The position numbers and the translations under genes were made by a program. From contig MAXL01000523.1 in assembly GCA_001751005.1 (NCBI GenBank), positions 1-16,189 on the forward strand: a stretch of 16,189 bases of DNA, written 5' to 3'. Numbering within the stretch: position 1 is the stretch's first letter; every line of letters starts with the position of its first letter. Below the pieces are notes generated by a model, which was given only the letters and a program-made list of their open reading frames with translations, had not been told where the DNA came from and ran no database searches. Source of the stretch: Desulfobacterales bacterium S5133MH16 (GTDB lineage Bacteria > Desulfobacterota > Desulfobacteria > Desulfobacterales > UBA11574). Below are positions 6,319 to 11,985 of this stretch, one piece after another.

Positions 6319-6759
6319 CTATAAAACCTCTATATTCCCACCGGCTTCTATGATCTTCTTCCTGGCGCTTTTACTAAGCATGTTTACCTTTATTGTTAGA
6401 GGTGTTTTGATCTCGCCGTGGCCGAGCAGTTTTATCCCGTCTCTTCTTCCTTTAACAAGACCGGCCCTAATAAGTGCCGCCTCATCCACAACAATGCCGC
6501 TTTCAAATTTTGCCAAGTCACGGATATTAATCACTTCTATCTTCTTTTTAAAAATATTTGTAAAACCACGTTTGGGAAGACGGCGATGGAGAGGCGTCTG
6601 CCCGCCCTCAAAGCCGGGCCTTACGCCGCCGCCGGATCGGCTGTTATATCCCTTTGTTCCTCTACCGGCTGTTTTGCCTTTACCTGATCCAACACCACGC
6701 CCCACACGTTTTCGGGGCCTACGGGATCCTTTTGGGGGTGACAATTCATTCAGTTTCAT
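6319..6759 (-). CDS. rplO: 50S ribosomal protein L15
   Basis: L15 binds 23S rRNA late in 50S assembly. The 146 residues begin MKLNELSPPKGSRRPRKRVGRG and carry the long Gly/Arg-rich extension (GKGKTAGRGTKGYNSRSGGG) that penetrates the rRNA, then the globular part ending AGGNIEVL. I chose ATG 6759 because GAGGAGG lies six bases upstream and the product matches the family; the frame is open further upstream, but there it only reads rpmD out of frame. Gene start and rpmD end overlap by 14 nt, and the ribosome-binding site is written in the Glu codons of rpmD. Confidence 0.97.
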   Translation of the reverse strand: MKLNELSPPKGSRRPRKRVGRGVGSGKGKTAGRGTKGYNSRSGGGVRPGFEGGQTPLHRRLPKRGFTNIFKKKIEVINIRDLAKFESGIVVDEAALIRAGLVKGRRDGIKLLGHGEIKTPLTIKVNMLSKSARKKIIEAGGNIEVL

Positions 6760-6943
6760 CAATCTCCTCCTCAACGTTAACCAAGTGCGATACAGCGTTG
6801 ACCATCCCACGAATGGAAGCCGTATCCTTAAGCTCAACCGTTCTGTTAATTTTTGTCAGCCCCATGCCGCGCAATACCCTGCGGTGCTTTTCCGGTCTTC
6901 CAATCATACTTTTAACAAGAGTTACTTTTAATGTTCCGGCCAT
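6746..6943 (-). CDS. rpmD: 50S ribosomal protein L30
   Basis: L30 is a small 50S protein that bacteria may lack but which is present here. The 65 residues contain LKVTLVKSMIGRPEKHRRVLRGMGLTKINR and the conserved PxxHRRxLRGMGL-like core followed by IRGMVNAVSHLVNV. The acidic tail EEEIDETE is a little longer than usual, and its GAG codons double as the Shine-Dalgarno for rplO. AAGGA lies upstream of the ATG. A 161-nt spacer separates it from rpsE, unusually long for this position. Confidence 0.95.
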   Translation of the reverse strand: MAGTLKVTLVKSMIGRPEKHRRVLRGMGLTKINRTVELKDTASIRGMVNAVSHLVNVEEEIDETE

Positions 6944-7004
6944 TTATGATTCCTTCTAACTTACAATTGCCGACATCGGATTGATTATTGCAAATCTATT
7001 TTAC

Positions 7005-7023
7005 CGTATTAATTTAAACTCGT
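7005..7023. repeat. CGTATTAATTTA...AACTCGT motif, copy 1
   Basis: CGTATTAATTTAAACTCGT in the rpsE-rpmD gap also occurs in the rpsC-rplP gap at 11938-11960, where four extra bases (GACA) are inserted between the two halves. On the minus strand both read CGAGTTT...TAAATTAATACG. The match across two unrelated gaps suggests a shared spacer element. No function is known to me. Confidence 0.5.
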
Positions 7024-7060
7024 TGGAAGAAATTATCTTTGTTTCATAAAGACAAAATAA

Positions 7061-7104
7061 TGCTGTATTTCCAATCTTCAATTGTCATTATTCAATTTTC
7101 AATT
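7061..7104. repeat. AATTGAAAATTGAA word repeat after rpsE
   Basis: Directly after the rpsE stop the minus strand reads AATTGAAAATTGAATAATG, then ACAATTGAAGATTGGAAAT: four imperfect copies of the word AATTGAA or ATTGAAGATTG within 44 nt. The same words follow rplE at 9360-9392. They are AT-rich and contain no open frame of interest. Confidence 0.55.
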
Positions 7105-7599
7105 CTAAAGATCTTCCACTCTTTTACCCCGTCTAGAGGCAACCTGCTCACGGCTCTGCAGCTGGCAAAGCCCTTGAATAGTAGCTTTAACAACATTATG
7201 AGCATTATGTGACCCCATACACTTTGTAAGTATGTTCTGAACGCCCACAGCTTCAAGTACCGCCCGAACCGCACCGCCCGCAATAAGACCGGTGCCCTGA
7301 GAAGCAGGTTTTAACAAAACTCGTCCCGCTCCATATTTTCCGATAACCACATAGGGTATTGTTCCATCAACCAAAGGTACCTGGACCATGTTTTTTTTCG
7401 CTTTTTCTATTCCTTTACGAATCGCTTCAGGCACCTCACCGGCTTTCCCAAGCCCATAACCGACACTCCCTTCACCATCACCGACAACAACAATAGCACT
7501 GAAGCTAAACCTACGGCCGCCTTTGACAACTTTCGCAACACGGTTAATGTACACAACCTTGTCGATTAACTGATCTTCGCCTTTATCCTGCTTGAACAA
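7105..7599 (-). CDS. rpsE: 30S ribosomal protein S5
   Basis: S5 joins the 30S body and head near the mRNA entry and affects decoding accuracy. Conserved blocks are VVYINRVAKVVKGGRRFSF (double-stranded-RNA-binding domain, residues 15-33), GDGEGSVGYGLGKAGEVPEAIRKG, and the C-terminal domain from about LKPASQGTGLIAGGAVRAVLE. I favour TTG 7599 (164 residues) because a perfect AAGGAGG lies seven bases upstream. An ATG 21 nt earlier (7620) is in frame but has no ribosome-binding site, and using it would put AAGGAGG inside the coding region. The gene follows rplR after about 50 nt. Confidence 0.95.
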   Translation of the reverse strand: MFKQDKGEDQLIDKVVYINRVAKVVKGGRRFSFSAIVVVGDGEGSVGYGLGKAGEVPEAIRKGIEKAKKNMVQVPLVDGTIPYVVIGKYGAGRVLLKPASQGTGLIAGGAVRAVLEAVGVQNILTKCMGSHNAHNVVKATIQGLCQLQSREQVASRRGKRVEDL

Positions 7600-7649
7600 A
7601 AATCTGCCTCCTTCGCCCATTAGTTAAATTGACCCGTTATTCAAAACAG

Positions 7650-8018
7650 CTAAAAATCGAGGCCTGCTTCACGCGCTCCATCAGATACAGCTTTAACACG
7701 CCCGTGAAATAGAAACCCGCCACGGTCAAAAACGACCTTTTTTAAACCTTTTTTAATGGCCCGTTCACCGATAAGTTTCCCTACGAAATCTGCGGCCGCA
7801 ACCTTGCTTTTAAATCCAGGTTGTTCTTTGACAATTTTTTCCAGACTTGATGCGGCCACAAGAGTATGTCCATCCTTATCATCAATGACCTGGGCGTAAA
7901 TATGTTTTGAACTTCGAAAAACATTCAACCTAGGCCGCTGCTGCGTGCCGACGAGATGTTTTCTTATTCTTTTCTTTCTCTTTAAACGCGCCTTTTTCTT
8001 TAAATCCAGCTTCCCCAT
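7650..8018 (-). CDS. rplR: 50S ribosomal protein L18
   Basis: L18 binds 5S rRNA together with L5 and L25-type proteins and anchors it in the central protuberance. The 122 residues have the basic N-terminus KKKARLKRKKRIRKHL, then RPRLNVFRSSKHIYAQVIDD, and the conserved end VVFDRGGFLFHGRVKAVSDGAREAGLDF. I chose ATG 8018, with AAGGA eight bases upstream; a TTG two codons earlier is too close to that site. It follows rplF after 11 nt. Confidence 0.96.
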   Translation of the reverse strand: MGKLDLKKKARLKRKKRIRKHLVGTQQRPRLNVFRSSKHIYAQVIDDKDGHTLVAASSLEKIVKEQPGFKSKVAAADFVGKLIGERAIKKGLKKVVFDRGGFLFHGRVKAVSDGAREAGLDF

Positions 8019-8029
8019 CTTCAATATCC

Positions 8030-8575
8030 TTATGCTTCCTTAACCCCTGTCTTTCCGGCTTTACGCTGAATACGTTCCTCGGCATACTTTATCCCTTTAC
8101 CCTTATAGTGCTCCGGAGGTCTCAATCTCCTGATTGATGCAGCAGTATGCCCCAGCAACTCCTTATCGATGCCGGTAAGTCTGATAACATTTTTCTTGTC
8201 GACTGTGGCGGAAACCCCCTCGGGAAGATCAAAATTAACAGGATGTGAATACCCAAGATTAAACTCGATTTGATTACCGTTAAGTATGGCACGATAGCCG
8301 ATACCGTGTATCTCCAGAACCCTTTCAAACCCTTTGGTTACCCCGGTAACCATATTGGCCACAAGGCTCCGCGTAAGTCCACGCAAAGCGCGGTTGGTCC
8401 TGTTATCATTAACAACATCCACCCTTATCATCCCGTCTTCTATCTTAAGATCCACGACAGGATGGATTGCTCTTGTAAGAGACCCTTTTTCAGATTCTAC
8501 GGTAATTACCCTGTCTTTATATTTTATTTTAATATTATCAGGTATCGGTATCGGTACTTTGCCTACTCTGGACAT
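8030..8575 (-). CDS. rplF: 50S ribosomal protein L6
   Basis: L6 lies near the factor-binding site of the 50S and contacts the sarcin-ricin region. The 181 residues contain the two-domain L6 layout: MSRVGKVPIPIPDNIKI at the start, TRALRGLTRSLVANMVTGV around residue 75, and the C-terminal signature RLRPPEHYKGKGIKYAEE near 150-168. All are intact. AAAGGAAG lies six bases before the ATG. The gene follows rpsH after an 86-nt repeat-bearing gap and precedes rplR closely. Confidence 0.97.
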   Translation of the reverse strand: MSRVGKVPIPIPDNIKIKYKDRVITVESEKGSLTRAIHPVVDLKIEDGMIRVDVVNDNRTNRALRGLTRSLVANMVTGVTKGFERVLEIHGIGYRAILNGNQIEFNLGYSHPVNFDLPEGVSATVDKKNVIRLTGIDKELLGHTAASIRRLRPPEHYKGKGIKYAEERIQRKAGKTGVKEA

Positions 8576-8590
8576 TGATTACTTCCTTTT

Positions 8591-8661
8591 GTCATCGGTC
8601 AACAATCATCCGTCACCGGTCATCACAATTGATAATAATTTGCCAGTGACAAATGACAAAT
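8591..8661. repeat. GTCATC/GTCAC word repeats between rpsH and rplF
   Basis: The plus strand shows clustered words GTCATCGGTCA, CATCCGTCACCGGTCATCAC and GTGACAAATGACAAAT. Variants of GGTCA, GTCAC and TGACAAA recur across 71 nt right up to the rpsH stop. Short direct and inverted matches are therefore both present. The gap has no gene. Confidence 0.5.
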
Positions 8662-9060
8662 CTACCAAATATTGCAGAGAATCTCGCCTCCTAAGTTATC
8701 AGACCTAGCCTGTTTATCCGTCATTATCCCCTTTGATGTTGATAAAATCGCAATCCCCATACCGTTCAAAACCGGTTTTATGTCCTTGCTCTTTACATAA
8801 AACCTCCTGCTCGGTTTACTCACTCGTTCAAGGCCGATAATTGTATTGGACTGTTCTTCATCATACTTAAGGTAGACACGCAATATTCCCTGCTTGTTAT
8901 CTTTAATGAATTTATAATTTCTTATAAACCCCTCATCCTTTAATACTCTGGCCAATTCGGTTTTTAGCTTTGATCCGGGAATATCAATACTGTTGAACTT
9001 TGCCTTGCCGGCATTTCTGATCCGGGTCAACATGTCCGCAATTGGATCACTCATCGCCAT
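8662..9060 (-). CDS. rpsH: 30S ribosomal protein S8
   Basis: S8 is a primary binder of helix 21 of 16S rRNA, and in E. coli represses the spc operon. The 132 residues start MAMSDPIADMLTRIRNA, and the C-terminal RNA-binding part has the conserved ILSTSKGIMTDKQAR and GGEILCNIW. I chose the first ATG, with GGAG six bases upstream; the third codon is also ATG but is too far from that site. No residue looks missing. A 105-nt spacer separates it from rpsN. Confidence 0.97.
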   Translation of the reverse strand: MAMSDPIADMLTRIRNAGKAKFNSIDIPGSKLKTELARVLKDEGFIRNYKFIKDNKQGILRVYLKYDEEQSNTIIGLERVSKPSRRFYVKSKDIKPVLNGMGIAILSTSKGIMTDKQARSDNLGGEILCNIW

Positions 9061-9088
9061 AGCCTTCTCCGTTATTATTATAATACGC

Positions 9089-9108
9089 TTTTAGTTTTCG
9101 GTTTTAGG
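9089..9108. repeat. CCTAAAACCGAAAACTAAAA word repeat
   Basis: On the minus strand the words CTAAAAC, CGAAAAC and CTAAAAG follow one another in the rpsN-rpsH gap. It is a short, degenerate tandem of a 6-7 nt word. It is weak evidence alone but matches the pattern of the neighbouring gaps. Confidence 0.3.
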
Positions 9109-9165
9109 GATAAAAAGTATTTCAATGACACCTGCAACGTATCATTTAAAACCTAATTTGCACTA

Positions 9166-9351
9166 TTACCAGCTTGATTTCACTACACCAGGGAGCTTGC
9201 CTTCTGAAGCAAGATTTCGAAAACAGATGCGACAAATTCCGAACTTTCTTAAAAAACCTCTCGGCCTGCCGCAAATCGGGCAGCGGTTGTATCGCCTCAC
9301 TTTGAATTTAGGTTCTCTCATTGCCTTCATTCTAAGAGCTTTTCTTGCCAA
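9166..9351 (-). CDS. rpsN: 30S ribosomal protein S14, zinc-binding short form
   Basis: S14 completes the 30S head near the decoding side. The 61 residues are the short zinc form, with Cys24, Cys27, Cys40 and Cys43 in RCPICGRPRGFLRKFGICRICF and the typical end LPGVVKSSW. The start is TTG at 9351, giving ARKALRMKA as in relatives, and is supported by a G-rich site (AGGGGGG) about five bases upstream. It sits between rplE and rpsH as usual. A repeat fills the 41-nt gap before it. Confidence 0.97.
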   Translation of the reverse strand: MARKALRMKAMREPKFKVRRYNRCPICGRPRGFLRKFGICRICFRNLASEGKLPGVVKSSW

Positions 9352-9359
9352 ATCTTCCC

Positions 9360-9392
9360 CCCTCTTTATCCTTCATTTTTCATTTTCAATCT
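9360..9392. repeat. AATTGAAGATTGAAAATGAA word repeat after rplE
   Basis: Directly after the rplE stop the minus strand reads GAATTGAAGATTGAAAATG, then AAAAATGAAGG: four variants of the word ATTGAA or AATGAA in 33 nt. It is the same family of words as at 7061-7104. The rpsN ribosome-binding site begins right after it. Confidence 0.55.
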
Positions 9393-9932
9393 TCAATTCC
9401 TAAACGGCATTCCCATCAGCTTCAGCAGTTCTTTGCCCTCTTCATCAGTCTTTGCAGTCGTAACGATAGAGATATTAAGGCCTTTAATCTTATCAATATT
9501 ATCGTAATCGATTTCCGGAAAAATAATATGCTCTTTAATACCCAGTGAATAATTACCATGACCATCCAGCGCTTTTCCCGAAAGACCTCTGAAGTCACGA
9601 ACACGAGGCAACGCTATATTGACCAGTTTGTAATAATAATCGTACATACGTCTGTGGCGAAGGGTAACCATGCAGCCTACGGGCATTCCTTCCCGTAGCT
9701 TAAACGCTGCTATCGATTTTTTTGCACGGGTTACAACCGGTCGCTGGCCGGCTATAATCTTAAGCTCCTCCGAAGCTGAATCAAGCAGTTTGATATTATG
9801 AATCGCTTCACCTAAACCCATATTCAAAACTATCTTCTCAAGTTTTGGGACCTTCATTATGTTTTTATACTGAAAGGTCTCAATCAACCTGGGAACAACT
9901 TCTTTATGATAGTAAATTTTTAACTGTGACAT
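9393..9932 (-). CDS. rplE: 50S ribosomal protein L5
   Basis: L5 binds 5S rRNA and contacts P-site tRNA from the central protuberance. The 179 residues match the family. Conserved blocks are PKLEKIVLNMGLGEA (29-43), the GQRPVVTRAKKSIAAFKLREGMPVG region (63-87), LPRVRDFRGLS and GNYSLGIKEHIIFPEIDYD. The ATG has GGAGG six bases upstream. The gene follows rplX after about 22 nt. Confidence 0.98.
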   Translation of the reverse strand: MSQLKIYYHKEVVPRLIETFQYKNIMKVPKLEKIVLNMGLGEAIHNIKLLDSASEELKIIAGQRPVVTRAKKSIAAFKLREGMPVGCMVTLRHRRMYDYYYKLVNIALPRVRDFRGLSGKALDGHGNYSLGIKEHIIFPEIDYDNIDKIKGLNISIVTTAKTDEEGKELLKLMGMPFRN

Positions 9933-9954
9933 TCACTTCCTCCGTCACTCGGCC

Positions 9955-10284
9955 CTAAGAATCTATGATTTCGTTGCATTTCCTACAGACACGCACTTTT
10001 TTTCCATCCTCAAGCCGCTTCATCTTTATCCGTACCGGTGTTACGCATTTGCTGCACATCAACATGACGTTGGACCAGTGGATAGGGGCTTCAGTCTCGA
10101 CAATCCCACCCTGTCTTTGAGTGGCGCTGGGCCGGGTATGCCGTTTGACAATATTAATATCTTCAATAAGAAGCCGATTGCTCTTCCTTTTTATGCTCAG
10201 CACTTTGCCGATCTTTCCTTTGTCTTTGCCCACAAGAACTTTTACCTTGTCGTCTTTTTTTATATGCCATTTATTTTGAGCCAT
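9955..10284 (-). CDS. rplX: 50S ribosomal protein L24, with Cys pairs
   Basis: L24 is an early 50S assembly initiator binding near the 5' end of 23S rRNA. The 109 residues contain the KOW motif (KDDKVKVLVGKDKGKIGKV, about 10-28) and a C-terminal zinc-ribbon-like pair CSKC...CRKC, as found in many but not all bacterial L24 proteins. I chose ATG 10284, with GGAG nine bases upstream; a GTG five codons earlier (10299) has no such site. A spacer of about 119 nt precedes it. Confidence 0.96.
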   Translation of the reverse strand: MAQNKWHIKKDDKVKVLVGKDKGKIGKVLSIKRKSNRLLIEDINIVKRHTRPSATQRQGGIVETEAPIHWSNVMLMCSKCVTPVRIKMKRLEDGKKVRVCRKCNEIIDS

Positions 10285-10342
10285 GAATCGCTTCTCCACA
10301 GGTCTATAATATTTTAAAGCTTATAAAAGTTTCGCTTATTGA

Positions 10343-10376
10343 AGTCATTGCTCATTTTCCGCCGTTCATTTTTCAC
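10343..10376. repeat. TTCATT/CTCATT word repeat in the rplN-rplX gap
   Basis: The plus strand shows GTCATTGCTCATTTTCCGCC, then GTTCATTTTTCACC: the word TCATT occurs three times with changing flanks. A small GCCG-GTTAA-CGGC hairpin lies nearby, close to the rplN stop. The remaining part of the gap is AT-rich and unremarkable. Confidence 0.3.
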
Positions 10377-10403
10377 CCGGCGCCCATAGCCGTTAACCGG
10401 CAA

Positions 10404-10772
10404 CTATAATACCTCAGGGGCCAGCGAAATGATTTTCATAAACCTTTTGGCTCGCAGTTCCCTTGCCACCGGACCAAATATGCGGGTGCCTATGGGTTCC
10501 TTGGTTTGTGAAATTAAAACAGCAGAATTATCATCAAATCTTATATACGATCCATCCAGTCTCTTGATTTCCTTTTTGGTGCGAACAACAACGGCTTTTA
10601 CCACATCTCCTTTTTTGACCTTGGTATTCGGAATGGCTTCTTTAACAGATACAACAATTATGTCGCCAATACTCGCATATCGTCTGCGTGAACCTCCAAG
10701 AACTTTGATACAATACAATATCTTGGCTCCTGAATTGTCTGCCACGGTCAATCTCGTTTCCGCCTGAATCAT
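10404..10772 (-). CDS. rplN: 50S ribosomal protein L14
   Basis: L14 forms part of the 50S subunit interface and intersubunit bridge B8. The 122 residues match the family exactly. They start MIQAETRLTVADNSGAK, continue with KVKKGDVVKAVVVRTKKE and RFDDNSAVLI, and end RIFGPVARELRAKRFMKIISLAPEVL. The ATG has a rather distant AAGGA. A 59-nt gap after rpsQ contains a weak AATTCG/CGAATT hairpin (10793-10813). Confidence 0.98.
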   Translation of the reverse strand: MIQAETRLTVADNSGAKILYCIKVLGGSRRRYASIGDIIVVSVKEAIPNTKVKKGDVVKAVVVRTKKEIKRLDGSYIRFDDNSAVLISQTKEPIGTRIFGPVARELRAKRFMKIISLAPEVL

Positions 10773-10831
10773 CTTCTTAATTTTCCTTATATAATTCGTA
10801 AAAAAACCGAATTCATCATATCATATAACGA

Positions 10832-11089
10832 TCAAACAGCTTTTTCGACTATTTTGCTCACACGCCATCTTTTAATCTTGCTAAGAGGTCTGGACTGGAC
10901 GATCAAAACTTTATCTCCAACCCGTGAGCCATTGTTTTCATCGTGGGCGGCAAATTTTGATCGTCTCCTGACATACTTTTGATAAAGTTTATGCTTAACC
11001 AGCCTTTCAACCAGGACAATTACCGTTTTGTCCATCTTGTCGCTGACAACTGTCCCCACCATCTGTCTTCTTAAAAATCGTTTTTTCAT
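10832..11089 (-). CDS. rpsQ: 30S ribosomal protein S17
   Basis: S17 is an OB-fold protein binding 16S helix 11 early in 30S assembly. The 85 residues carry LRRQMVGTVVSDKMDKTVIV, LVKHKLYQKYVRRRSKF, AAHDENN and VQSRPLSKIKRWRVSKIVEKA, all typical. The chosen ATG has only a weak, distant AGG; a second in-frame ATG at codon 10 has AAGAAG upstream but would drop the usual N-terminal residues. A 184-nt spacer separates it from rpmC, the largest gap inside the operon. Confidence 0.96.
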   Translation of the reverse strand: MKKRFLRRQMVGTVVSDKMDKTVIVLVERLVKHKLYQKYVRRRSKFAAHDENNGSRVGDKVLIVQSRPLSKIKRWRVSKIVEKAV

Positions 11090-11173
11090 GGCAACAACTA
11101 TTCTTACCTGTTTCTTGATATAATTAGTTTTTTAGTTATGAAATTTGCGCTTTTATTTTCAAATCTTTTTCCA

Positions 11174-11246
11174 TTGCCACCAAGACGCCAAGACACTAAA
11201 AAAGAATAATAAATATATCCTTTGGGTCTTTGTGATTTTGTGGCAA
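11174..11246. repeat. Imperfect palindromic repeat (CACCAAGACGCCAAGACAC type)
   Basis: The left arm TTGCCACCAAGACGCCAAGA (from 11174) and the right arm ending CTTTGTGATTTTGTGGCAA (to 11246) are imperfect inverted copies, with the CCAAGACG/CCAAGACA word doubled in the left arm. An AT-rich loop of about 20 nt lies between. I recall closely similar CACCAAGACACC elements in spacers of many environmental genomes. It fills the core of the rpmC-rpsQ gap. Confidence 0.65.
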
Positions 11247-11273
11247 ATATTTTTTTCTTCCGGCTTATCCAGG

Positions 11274-11456
11274 TTAAGATTCTTTTATTATGGTTTTCAC
11301 CCTGGCGATTTCTCGCTTGATCTGCTTCATCTTCTGGGGATTTTCGAGTTGACCGACTTCGTGCTGAAAGCGCAGATTAAACAGCTCCTCTTTAAGATCG
11401 TTTGCTTTCCGAAACTTTTCTTCCGGGCTCAACTCTCTGATCTCGCTCGCTTTCAT
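11274..11456 (-). CDS. rpmC: 50S ribosomal protein L29
   Basis: L29 lies at the polypeptide exit tunnel and, with L23, helps dock trigger factor and SRP. The 60 residues form the expected two-helix protein: KASEIRELSPEEKFRKANDL, then ELFNLRFQHEVGQLENPQKM and KQIKREIARVKTII. Start and the rplP stop overlap by one base in TAATG, a signature of translational coupling. Length is typical. Confidence 0.97.
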   Translation of the reverse strand: MKASEIRELSPEEKFRKANDLKEELFNLRFQHEVGQLENPQKMKQIKREIARVKTIIKES

Positions 11457-11869
11457 TACAAATTACCCCTTTCTATGAATCTGGTTTTTACAGAAAGCTT
11501 ATGTGAAGCAAGCCTGAAGGCTTCCTTTGCCATATGCCGGGGAACACCCTCCATCTCATAAAGGACTCTTCCGGGACGAACCACTGCAATCCATCCCTCA
11601 GGAGCCCCCTTTCCTTTCCCCATCCTGACTTCAGCAGGTTTTTTGGTAAACGGCTTGTCAGGAAATATTTTTATCCACATTTTGCCGCCTCGTTTAACAT
11701 GCCGGGTCATTGCGATACGGGCGGCTTCAATCTGCTTTGAGTTGATTCTGCCGCATTCTATTGCCTGCAATCCAAATTCGCCGAAATCAAGGTTGCAGCC
11801 CCTGTACGAAGTTCCCTTTGTTCTGCCCTTTTGCTGTTTTCGAAATTTTACCTTCTTGGGACTAAGCAT
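11456..11869 (-). CDS. rplP: 50S ribosomal protein L16
   Basis: L16 binds between the A-site tRNA elbow and the central protuberance and is needed for peptidyl-transfer activity. The 137 residues start MLSPKKVKFRKQQKGR and include GLQAIECGRINSKQIEAARI, RHVKRGGKMWIKIFPDKP, VRMGKGKGAPEGWIA and VVRPGRVLYEM, all conserved. GGAG lies nine bases before the ATG. A 116-nt gap with two hairpins precedes it. Confidence 0.98.
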   Translation of the reverse strand: MLSPKKVKFRKQQKGRTKGTSYRGCNLDFGEFGLQAIECGRINSKQIEAARIAMTRHVKRGGKMWIKIFPDKPFTKKPAEVRMGKGKGAPEGWIAVVRPGRVLYEMEGVPRHMAKEAFRLASHKLSVKTRFIERGNL

Positions 11870-11896
11870 GTCCGATATCTCCGTTACTCCATGAGA

Positions 11897-11924
11897 CCTT
11901 TGAGAAAAGTTTAACTTTCAAAGG
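11897..11924. repeat. Hairpin CCTTTGA...TCAAAGG before rplP
   Basis: CCTTTGA (11897-11903) pairs with TCAAAGG (11918-11924), and the interior holds a further AAAGTT/AACTTT-type complementarity. It lies just upstream of the rplP ribosome-binding site. No T-run suggests termination. Confidence 0.45.
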
Positions 11925-11937
11925 CCGTTGTATTATT

Positions 11938-11977
11938 CGTATTAATTTAGACAAACTCGTAAAAAGTCTTTTACAAG
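11938..11977. repeat. CGTATTAATTTA...AACTCGT motif, copy 2, joined to a 9-bp hairpin
   Basis: CGTATTAATTTA-GACA-AACTCGT (11938-11960) matches the motif at 7005-7023. It overlaps a hairpin in which CTCGTAAAA (11956-11964) pairs with TTTTACAAG (11969-11977) around AGTC, with one G-T wobble. The hairpin starts about 8 nt past the rpsC stop. On the minus strand a T-run lies before rather than after the stem, so it is not a standard terminator. Confidence 0.5.
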
Positions 11978-11985
11978 AAAAAAAC

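Noticed and set aside
6760..6837. Upstream extension of rplO
   Set aside because: It reads the end of rpmD in another frame; L15 similarity begins exactly at the ATG that has GAGGAGG upstream.
11090..11273. Insertion sequence remnant between rpmC and rpsQ
   Set aside because: No transposase fragment and no clear target duplication; only the imperfect palindrome is seen, so it is listed as a repeat.
11956..11977. Terminator after rpsC
   Set aside because: The stem is AT-rich, and the T-run lies before it on the minus strand, not after; genes continue in the same order downstream.
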